From the NCBI GenBank assembly GCA_035507915.1, contig DATJNS010000423.1:1-7528 (forward strand): DNA of 7,528 nucleotides, given 5' to 3'. The position numbers and the translations under genes are program-made. This document shows, in pieces, positions 1-5,225 of this stretch. The DNA comes from JACQAI01 sp035507915. GTDB taxonomy: Bacteria; Pseudomonadota; Alphaproteobacteria; Elsterales; Elsteraceae. How positions within the stretch are numbered: position 1 is the first letter of the stretch; every line of letters begins with the position of its first letter. The notes beneath the pieces were generated by a model. That model was not told the origin of the DNA and did not search any database. It saw only the letters and a program-made list of their open reading frames with translations.

Positions 1-1
1 C

Positions 2-460
2 GGCTGGGATCCGGGCGGCGGCGTCGCGACGCACAACGTGACCTACCGCGACGTCCGCATCCGCAACGTGCCGACCAACGTGCGCGACGTCGGCGGCACG
101 CGCTACAACGGCAACTCGATCTTCATCTTCGAGATCGCCGATCTGTGCATCGCCCATCTCGGCCACCTGCACCACGTGCTGACGCCGGAGCATCTGGCGG
201 AGATCGGCCAGATCGACGTGCTGCTGGTGCCGGTCGACGGCAACTACACGCTCGATCTCGACGGCATGCTCGAGGTGATTCGCCAGCTGCACCCGCCGCT
301 CCTGATCCCGATGCACTATTTCGGTCCAGAGACGCTCGAGCGCTTTCTCGCGCGGGTGCGCGAGACCTACGCGGTCCGGCTCAACGAGACGGCGAGCGTG
401 ACGGTGTCGCGCGCGACGCTGCCGGCGCGGCCAGAGGCGCTGGTCCTGCCGGGCTATTGA
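2..460 (+). CDS. MBL-fold metallo-hydrolase, UlaG-like (5' part missing)
   Basis: The reading frame is open from base 2 with no start of its own, so the N-terminal part lies outside the window; a GTG at 38 is in frame but is internal to the domain. About 152 residues are visible, ending in TGA at 458-460. They look like the C-terminal half of a metallo-beta-lactamase-fold hydrolase of the Lactamase_B_3/UlaG-like group. Seen: a His-rich strand-turn CIAHLGHLHH that matches the second metal-binding region of the fold, then a DVLLVPVDG strand where the family has a conserved VPVGG-like turn, and then LIPMHY carrying the last metal-ligand His. The usual upstream HxHxDH motif would be in the missing part. 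No signal peptide can be judged. Members hydrolyse varied small esters, lactones or phosphodiesters; the substrate here is unknown. It runs convergently towards the minus-strand binding-protein gene. Confidence 0.82.
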   Translation, partial: GWDPGGGVATHNVTYRDVRIRNVPTNVRDVGGTRYNGNSIFIFEIADLCIAHLGHLHHVLTPEHLAEIGQIDVLLVPVDGNYTLDLDGMLEVIRQLHPPLLIPMHYFGPETLERFLARVRETYAVRLNETASVTVSRATLPARPEALVLPGY

Positions 461-630
461 GAGCGGCCGGCGGTCAGCGGATGCGGCGGTCGTAGTCGGC
501 CGCGCTGTTCGTGATCCTGACGGCGGCGTCGGCGCTGGCGAGGCCTCGGCCCGGTCGCGTCGCGGGCGGCCCCGGTGTGGCGAGCCGCACTGGCGCCCGG
601 CGCTTCGGTGGGCTGTGGCCGCTTTTCCGC
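461..630. other. Convergent intergenic region with a possible gene remnant
   Basis: These 170 bases separate the convergent hydrolase and binding-protein genes. I see no convincing terminator hairpin followed by a T run and no intact gene. The minus strand stays open from about 635 down to a TGA at 476-474, but most of that translation is low-complexity Pro/Arg/Ala and looks non-coding. The last residues before the stop, ITNSAADYDRRIR, look more protein-like. Their final seven residues repeat the end of the neighbouring dctP product because of the direct repeat at 468-500. A decayed or truncated gene end on the minus strand is the simplest reading. Confidence 0.45.
468..500. repeat. Direct repeat copy 1 (pairs with 1427-1459)
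   Basis: Bases 468-494 are identical to 1427-1453 (27 bp). After a single G/C difference at 495, five more bases match, giving 32 of 33 positions. Read on the minus strand, this copy encodes YDRRIR followed by a TGA stop, like the dctP 3' end, but it lies 130 bp beyond the stop of the following gene and is not attached to a full dctP gene. The two copies are 959 bp apart and enclose the ModA-like gene. Confidence 0.8.
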
Positions 631-1389
631 TTAGCCGGGGTCCATGCCATTCGCTTTGATGACGGTAATCGCGGGGGGCGAGGTCAGGAATTTGACCAGG
701 GCCGTCGCGGCCGCCGGGTCTTTGGCGCCGGTGCCGATGCCCATCGTGAATGTGGTGAAGCTCTGCAGCGCTGACGGCAGCGGGCCGACCAGCTCGAGAG
801 CGGCCACCGGCACGATCTCGCTGACCTGCTGAATGCCCAGCTCGCACGCGCCTTTGGCGACAAGATCGGCAACGCTGCCGGTCGCCAGCGTCGTCTTGGG
901 CTTCATCTGCTGCGCAATGCCGAGCTTCTCCATGACGCTCGCGGCATAGATGCCGCTGACGCCTTTCTCGCTGTAGCAGACCGACTTCGCCGCGAGCATC
1001 GTGCGCTTGAAGGCATCCTCGGTGCCGATGTCGGGTTTGGCGGCGCCCTTGCGGATGCCGACCCCGACCCCGGAATGGGCGAGGTCGGTGCGGGTCGCGG
1101 GGACGATCTTGCCCGCCGTGATCAGCGCGTCGATCGCCGGGCCGGTCAGGATGGCGACGTCGAACGGCGCGCCGTCCGCGAGCTTCGCCTTGAGCACGTT
1201 CGCCAGGCCGAAGTCGATCACGAGCTTGTTCCCGGTCGACTGCTCGAACCCGGGGACGAGAGTGTCCAGGACTCCCTGGACCCCGACCGAGCTGGTGACC
1301 TGAATCTCGGCAGCCCTCACCCCGCCAGCGTGGACCAGCGTCACGATGCCCGCGATCATTGCGACGGCGCGGAGCGGATTCATTCTCAC
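631..1389 (-). CDS. ModA-like periplasmic solute-binding protein
   Basis: A 252-residue exported type-2 periplasmic binding protein of the molybdate-binding-protein-like group (PBP-like / SBP_bac_11). An N-terminal signal peptide is clear: basic start MRMNPLR, a hydrophobic run to about residue 20, and likely cleavage near VRAA (26-27). The mature protein begins EIQVTSSVGVQGVLDTLVPGF, the typical first strand and helix of these proteins, and APFDVAILTGPAIDAL (74-89) matches the family's DVxI strand-helix. Two cysteines, C138 and C182, lie in the second lobe and could form a disulfide in the periplasm. GTG at 1389 is chosen because a strong Shine-Dalgarno sequence ends six bases before it; an ATG two codons later would be too far away. 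The gene follows dctP by 43 bp and is probably co-transcribed with it. No modB/modC-type permease or ATPase is visible, so the name ModA would be unsafe and the ligand is unknown. Its base composition looks less GC-rich than that of the hyu genes. Confidence 0.85.
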   Translation of the reverse strand: MRMNPLRAVAMIAGIVTLVHAGGVRAAEIQVTSSVGVQGVLDTLVPGFEQSTGNKLVIDFGLANVLKAKLADGAPFDVAILTGPAIDALITAGKIVPATRTDLAHSGVGVGIRKGAAKPDIGTEDAFKRTMLAAKSVCYSEKGVSGIYAASVMEKLGIAQQMKPKTTLATGSVADLVAKGACELGIQQVSEIVPVAALELVGPLPSALQSFTTFTMGIGTGAKDPAAATALVKFLTSPPAITVIKANGMDPG

Positions 1390-1395
1390 GGCATG

Positions 1396-1403
1396 CCCTC
1401 CCT
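1396..1403 (-). promoter_or_regulatory. Shine-Dalgarno site of the ModA-like gene
   Basis: AGGGAGGG on the minus strand, six bases upstream of the GTG at 1389-1387. The spacing favours GTG over the in-frame ATG at 1383-1381 (12 bases away). An ATG inside the spacer is out of frame with the gene and meets TGA after one sense codon, so it is not the start. Confidence 0.65.
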
Positions 1404-1426
1404 GTTTTTTATGCGTTCGGTTGCGG

Positions 1427-1459
1427 CGGCGGTCAGCGGATGCGGCGGTCGTACTCGGC
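1427..1459. repeat. Direct repeat copy 2, overlapping the dctP 3' end
   Basis: This copy covers the last codons and the stop of the dctP-like gene (minus-strand EYDRRIR then TGA at 1435-1433) plus a few bases downstream. It matches 468-500 at 32 of 33 positions, with an uninterrupted 27-bp identity. Because the repeat extends past the stop codon on the downstream side, shared protein function alone does not explain it; a DNA-level duplication or recombination event is more likely. Confidence 0.8.
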
Positions 1460-2428
1460 GAGCAGCACGCGGCCCTCGGTTCCGACGCGCGTCAGCCAGG
1501 CCTCGATCGCCTCGCGGCCCGCCTCCTTGAGCTCGCGCGTGAACGCCGGCGGCACGTCGGTCGTGACCTGCACGCGGTTCGCCTGCATGCGCAGGTAGTT
1601 CTCCTCGACGCGCTTGCGGATCGCCGTCCATTGGCGCGTCTCGGTGGCGCTCGCGGCGTCGCGCACCGCGCGCTTGCCGCGTCCGTCGAGCTTGTTCCAG
1701 ACGTCGAGATTCATCGTCACCAGGCTGAGCGGCATGGCGTAGTTGATCGCCGTGAAGTGATCGAGATAGGTCCACAGCTCGGCGCCGGCGCCGCCGTCGC
1801 CCGACGACAGCACCGCCTGGATCTCGCCGGTCGCGACCTTGGGCACGGCCTCGGTGAACGGCAGCGCGATCGGATCGGCGCCCAGCGCCTTGAACGTGAT
1901 GGTGCCGTTGGCGTCGTAGGTGCGGATGCGCAGCCCCTTCAGCGCCTGGACGCCGACGATCGGCTGCTTGGCCCACACGCCGGTCGGCGGCCACGGCGAG
2001 GTATAGAGCAGCTTCTGATTGTGCCGCGCCAGCGCCTGCTCGTAGTCGGACTGCGCGGTCTCGAGCAGCGCGCGCGCCTGGTCGGTGCTGACCGCGACGA
2101 ACGGCAGCGACGGCAAGAGGAAGATCGGCTCGGCGTCGCCGAGCGCGCCGCCGTAGATGTCGGCGAGCGGCACCTTGCCGCTGGCCACCGCCTCGAACAT
2201 CTCCTTCGAGGTCAGGCCGCTCGTGCGCTCGAAGCGGTGGACGACCGTGATGCGGCCGTGCGAGCGCTTGGCGACCAGATTGCCGAAGAAGACGTCGCCC
2301 TCGCCGTGGATCGAGCTCTCCGGGTATTCGTTGGGCATCTCCCAGGTGATCGTCTGGGCCGCGGCGGGCGATCCGGCCAGCACGAGGCACAGCGCGAGGT
2401 GGGGCGCGAAACGGGTCAGGGGGCTCAT
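1433..2428 (-). CDS. dctP: TRAP transporter substrate-binding protein, DctP family
   Basis: A 331-residue periplasmic receptor of the DctP family, the usual length. The signal peptide is MSPLTRFAPHLALCLVLAGS followed by PAAAQ, with cleavage expected after the Ala run (about 24). The mature protein starts QTITWEMPNEYPESS. Family hallmarks follow: the GLTSKEMFEAVASGKVPLAD segment (71-90), FLLPSLPF (103-110), and ALKGLRIRTY (162-171), which carries the conserved Arg (R169 by position) that pairs with a substrate carboxylate in this family. GEIQAVLSSG (201-210) comes next, then a Trp/Tyr-rich stretch near 219-230. Such receptors deliver organic acids to a DctQ/DctM membrane pair driven by an ion gradient; neither partner is in the window, so this is an orphan receptor here and the ligand is unknown. 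The ATG at 2428 fits the signal peptide, though the Shine-Dalgarno sequence is weak. The gene heads a likely two-gene unit with the ModA-like gene and is divergent from the DUF1223 gene. Confidence 0.9.
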   Translation of the reverse strand: MSPLTRFAPHLALCLVLAGSPAAAQTITWEMPNEYPESSIHGEGDVFFGNLVAKRSHGRITVVHRFERTSGLTSKEMFEAVASGKVPLADIYGGALGDAEPIFLLPSLPFVAVSTDQARALLETAQSDYEQALARHNQKLLYTSPWPPTGVWAKQPIVGVQALKGLRIRTYDANGTITFKALGADPIALPFTEAVPKVATGEIQAVLSSGDGGAGAELWTYLDHFTAINYAMPLSLVTMNLDVWNKLDGRGKRAVRDAASATETRQWTAIRKRVEENYLRMQANRVQVTTDVPPAFTRELKEAGREAIEAWLTRVGTEGRVLLAEYDRRIR

Positions 2429-2572
2429 GACGGGCTCGACAGCGGCGGGGCAGGCGCGAAGCCTAGCAAACCAGCCGGATGGACGCGAGCGCGCCCGGCT
2501 TGGGGCGCCGTAACCTCGGGCCGCCGGCGGACGAAGTGCGTGGGGGCTCGATCGCCATCGAAAGGTGCAGGC
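2429..2572. other. Divergent intergenic region between dctP and the DUF1223 gene
   Basis: These 144 bases must hold the start signals of both divergent genes. I could not recognise a convincing -35/-10 pair on either strand. It contains a perfect 6-bp inverted repeat, GCGCCC (2491-2496) and GGGCGC (2503-2508), around a 6-base loop. This could be an operator or only a product of the high GC content. The DUF1223 Shine-Dalgarno sequence lies at its right end. Confidence 0.4.
2561..2565 (+). promoter_or_regulatory. Shine-Dalgarno site of the DUF1223 gene
   Basis: AAAGG seven bases before the ATG at 2573. It decides the start: the same frame is open for more than 1.2 kb upstream, antisense to dctP, but only this ATG has a ribosome-binding site and is followed directly by a signal peptide. 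Confidence 0.6.
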
Positions 2573-3310
2573 ATGCGACTGATCCGCTCATGGACGCTTG
2601 CGATGGCGCTGCTCGCCGGCGCGCCGGCGTTCGGCGCCGAACCGGTCGCGGACCGCCCGGCCGCCGAGCGCCCGATCGTCGTCGAGCTGTTCACCTCGCA
2701 GGGCTGCTCGTCCTGCCCGCCGGCCGACGCGCTGCTGGGCGAGCTCGCGCGCCGCAGCGACGTTCTGGCGCTGGGGTTCCATGTCGACTATTGGAACCGG
2801 CTCGGCTGGCAGGATCCGTATTCGAGCGCGGCGGCGACGCAGCGTCAGCACACCTACGCGCGCTGGCTCGACAGCGCCACCGTCTACACGCCCCAGATGG
2901 TGATCGACGGTCGGATCGACGTGGTCGGCTCGTACCGCGACCGGGTGCTGCGCGCGATCGACCGCGCGCGCGCCGCCGCCGTGACCGTGCCGATCGGCTG
3001 CGCGGCCGAGGCCGACGGCGTGCGGGTGCGCGTCGCCGGCGCCGACCCCGCGCTGGGGCGCGCCACCCTGTGGCTGATCGGCTACGACCGCCACCACGAG
3101 ACCGTCGTCGGCGCCGGCGAGAACGGCGGGCGCACGCTCGCCGAGTGGCAGATCGTGCGCGGCATCGAGCCGCTCGGCGCCTGGACCGGCGCGCCCTACG
3201 AGACCACCGTGCCGACCGCCACGCTGGCGCGCTACGAGCGCACCGCCCTGGTGCTCCAGGCGGATGGCGGCCGCATTCTCGGCGCGACGCTCGCGCCGTC
3301 CCGCCCCTGA
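2573..3310 (+). CDS. Secreted DUF1223 family protein, thioredoxin-like with CxxC
   Basis: A 245-residue protein of the DUF1223 family, close to the usual length of about 250. The signal peptide is MRLIRSWTLAMALLAGAPAF, with cleavage around residues 19-22. The mature protein opens with VVELFTSQGCSSCPPAD, the family signature, placing a CxxC pair at C45 and C48 at the end of a first beta strand as in thioredoxin-like folds. LGFHVDYWNRLGWQDPY (about 67-83) and the TVYTPQMVIDG segment (about 103-113, with a Pro in the place of the thioredoxin cis-Pro) are also typical. A third cysteine is near 143. A periplasmic redox role is suggested by the fold and the CxxC pair, but the family's function is not established to my knowledge. 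The gene is divergent from dctP and lies 115 bp upstream of hyuB on the same strand; whether it belongs to the hyu transcript is unclear. Confidence 0.9.
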   Translation: MRLIRSWTLAMALLAGAPAFGAEPVADRPAAERPIVVELFTSQGCSSCPPADALLGELARRSDVLALGFHVDYWNRLGWQDPYSSAAATQRQHTYARWLDSATVYTPQMVIDGRIDVVGSYRDRVLRAIDRARAAAVTVPIGCAAEADGVRVRVAGADPALGRATLWLIGYDRHHETVVGAGENGGRTLAEWQIVRGIEPLGAWTGAPYETTVPTATLARYERTALVLQADGGRILGATLAPSRP

Positions 3311-3354
3311 TCGAGCGGCCGGTGCGCCGGCATCGGCCCCGGCCAAGCGGCTTG

Positions 3355-3384
3355 TTGCCAGAGGCGGGCCCGGCCTTGCACAAT
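3355..3384 (+). promoter_or_regulatory. Possible sigma-70-like promoter upstream of hyuB
   Basis: TTGCCA at 3355-3360 (five of six to TTGACA) and CACAAT at 3379-3384 (four of six to TATAAT) are 18 bases apart and lie 41 bases before the hyuB start. The 115-bp gap after the DUF1223 gene leaves room for an independent promoter, and this is the least GC-rich part of it. The match was found by eye and is weak evidence. Confidence 0.3.
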
Positions 3385-3410
3385 TCGATCCGCCGACGCG
3401 TTCGGTGATC

Positions 3411-3417
3411 GAAAGGA
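3411..3417 (+). promoter_or_regulatory. Shine-Dalgarno site of hyuB
   Basis: GAAAGGA lies eight bases before the ATG at 3426. The frame is open further upstream, reaching back into the DUF1223 coding region, so this site is what fixes the start. The nine bases ATCGAAAGG are shared with the DUF1223 translation-initiation region (2557-2565). Confidence 0.6.
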
Positions 3418-3425
3418 CCAGGGCA

Positions 3426-5225
3426 ATGGCCAGGAAGCGGCGCGACGCGATCACCTTCGAGCTGTTCAAGAACGCGATCGCGTCCTTGGGCGACGAGATG
3501 GCGCTGACCATCTTCCGCACCAGCTACTCGGGCGTGCTCAAGGACAACATGGACTACTCGACCGCGTTCTGCGACGCGGCCGGACGGCTGGTTGCCCAGG
3601 GTCTCACGCTGCCCGGGCACCTGTGCTCGATCCCGGTCGCCCTCAAGGCGGTGATCAAGCATTTCGACGGCGACATCCATCCGGGCGACGTGCTGATCAT
3701 GAACGACCCGTTCTCCGGCGGCATGCATCTGCCCGACATCTTCGTGTTCAAGCCGGTGTTCGTCGGCAAGCGCTGCGTCGGCTACGCCTCGACGATCTGC
3801 CATCACACCGACGTCGGCGGCCGCGTGCCCGGCTCCAACGCATCCGACTCGACCGAGATCTACGCCGAGGGCCTGCGCATCCCGCCGCTCAAGTTCTACG
3901 AGCGCGGCAAGCGCAACGAGACCCTGGCCGCGCTGATCGAGAAGAACGTGCGCCTGCCGGTGCGCGTGTTCGGCGACCTGCGCGCCCAGCTCGCCGCCTG
4001 CCACGTCGGCGAGGCCGGACTGCTCGACCTGGTCGAGCGCTACGGCGCCAAGGGCGTCGAGCGCCTGATGGACGACCTGCTCGACTATTCCGAGCGGCTG
4101 ACGCGCGAGGCGCTGCGCGAGCTGCCCGACGGCGAGGTGTCGTTCGAGGACTGGATCGACGACGACGGCATCGACGTCGGCAAGCCGATCCGCCTGTTCC
4201 TGACCCTCAAGAAAAAGGGCGATCACATGATCGCCGACTGGACCGGCACGTCGCCGCAGGTGCGCGGCGCGATCAACAACACCTTCTCGTTCACCGCCGC
4301 GGCGACCTACACGGGTATCAAGTCGATCCTGTCGGTCAACATGCCGAACAACGACGGCGTGTTCCGCGCCATCGAGGTGATCGCGCCGCCCGGCACGGTG
4401 GCGAACGGCGTGTTGCCGGCGGCCTGCGCGGCCCGCGGCCTCACCGGCTTCCGGATGCTCGACTGCACCTTCGGCGCGCTCGCCCGGCTGGTGCCCGACA
4501 AGGTGTTCGCGGCGTGCGACGGCGGCAACAGCGGCCTGACCATCGGCGGCTACGACGCCCAGCGCAAGCCGTTCATCCTGGTCGATTTCTTCTCGGGGTC
4601 GTGGGGCGCCCGGCCGTGGGCCGACGGCATCGACGGCAACGCCAACATGTTCGCCAACATGGCCTCGCAGCCGGTCGAGGTGCTCGAGGCCGAGCAGCCA
4701 GTCCAGATCCTGCGCTACGAGTTCATCACCGACGGCGGCGGCGCCGGCAAGTTCCGCGGCGGCGTGCCGTATCGGCGCGATTACCGTTTCCTCGAGGAGG
4801 AGGCGATCCTGCAGGTGCGCTCCGACCGCCACACGCACCGGCCCTACGGCCTGCAGGGCGGCCAGCCGGGCAAGCCGTCGCAGAACGTGCTCGATCCCGA
4901 GGGCGCGCACCGGCCGCTCGATCCCAAGCTGACCATGACGATCCGGCGCGGCACGGTGTTCCGGCACGATCTGCCGGGATCGGGCGGCTGGGGCGATCCG
5001 CTGGAGCGCGATCCCGCCAAGGTGCTGGCCGACATGCGCAACCAGTTCGTCAGCATCGCGGCGGCCGCGACCGAATACGGCGTGGTGATCGATCCCGTGA
5101 CGATGACGGTCGACCAGGCGGCGACGGCGCGGCGGCGCGACCGCATGCGGGCGCGTCGCGGCTGGACCACGCCGCCCGCGGTGGTGCGCGAGGTCGAGCC
5201 GGTGTTCGCCGAGGCCGCGGAGTAA
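3426..5225 (+). CDS. hyuB: Hydantoinase B / oxoprolinase-type subunit
   Basis: A 599-residue cytosolic protein of the Hydantoinase_B family, full length. Hallmarks in order: an N-terminal helix (DAITFELFKNAIASLGDEMA, 7-26) followed by TSYSGVLKDNMDYSTAFCD (32-50), GHLCSIP (64-70), MNDPFSGGMHLPD (92-104) and HHTDVGG (126-132), a His/Asp motif probably lining the metal or active site. Later come NNDGVFRAIEVIAPPGTVAN with a downstream PAACAARG, then the C-terminal GGAGKFRGG and GSGGWGDP. It works with the HyuA-type ATPase subunit to open a cyclic amide such as N-methylhydantoin or 5-oxoproline; some relatives are carboxylases. At about 600 residues it is shorter than my recollection of the corresponding acetone carboxylase subunit (about 770), and no third small subunit follows, so a hydrolase is favoured. 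The stop TAA overlaps the next start. There is no signal peptide. The exact substrate is unknown. Confidence 0.93.
   Translation: MARKRRDAITFELFKNAIASLGDEMALTIFRTSYSGVLKDNMDYSTAFCDAAGRLVAQGLTLPGHLCSIPVALKAVIKHFDGDIHPGDVLIMNDPFSGGMHLPDIFVFKPVFVGKRCVGYASTICHHTDVGGRVPGSNASDSTEIYAEGLRIPPLKFYERGKRNETLAALIEKNVRLPVRVFGDLRAQLAACHVGEAGLLDLVERYGAKGVERLMDDLLDYSERLTREALRELPDGEVSFEDWIDDDGIDVGKPIRLFLTLKKKGDHMIADWTGTSPQVRGAINNTFSFTAAATYTGIKSILSVNMPNNDGVFRAIEVIAPPGTVANGVLPAACAARGLTGFRMLDCTFGALARLVPDKVFAACDGGNSGLTIGGYDAQRKPFILVDFFSGSWGARPWADGIDGNANMFANMASQPVEVLEAEQPVQILRYEFITDGGGAGKFRGGVPYRRDYRFLEEEAILQVRSDRHTHRPYGLQGGQPGKPSQNVLDPEGAHRPLDPKLTMTIRRGTVFRHDLPGSGGWGDPLERDPAKVLADMRNQFVSIAAAATEYGVVIDPVTMTVDQAATARRRDRMRARRGWTTPPAVVREVEPVFAEAAE

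Noticed and set aside
1401..1411. A run of six T on the plus strand as a terminator
   Set aside because: No stable hairpin precedes it on the plus strand, and no plus-strand gene ends nearby.
1408..1436. CTGACC and CATAAA on the minus strand with 17-base spacing, a possible promoter for the ModA-like gene
   Set aside because: The start point would fall near 1401, inside the Shine-Dalgarno sequence, leaving almost no leader; both boxes match the consensus at only four of six positions.
1346..2572. The DUF1223 frame is open far upstream, antisense to dctP
   Set aside because: The DctP protein on the other strand is unmistakable, and a ribosome-binding site plus signal peptide mark the true DUF1223 start at 2573.
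3318..3331. GCCGG-TGCG-CCGGC hairpin after the DUF1223 stop as a terminator
   Set aside because: Only a 5-bp stem with no following T run; such stems are common by chance in this base composition.
2691..4967. A 758-codon open frame on the minus strand antisense to hyuB and DUF1223
   Set aside because: Its translation is low-complexity Arg/Ala/Gly/His without a recognisable domain. It is the antisense shadow of real genes in GC-rich DNA, where stops are rare.
3623..5224. The hyuA reading frame stays open for about 1.6 kb upstream inside hyuB
   Set aside because: The translation there is Arg/Pro/Ala-rich and lacks family motifs, while the hyuB frame has clear ones. HyuA motifs begin only after the ATG at 5225, so a giant fusion is not credible.
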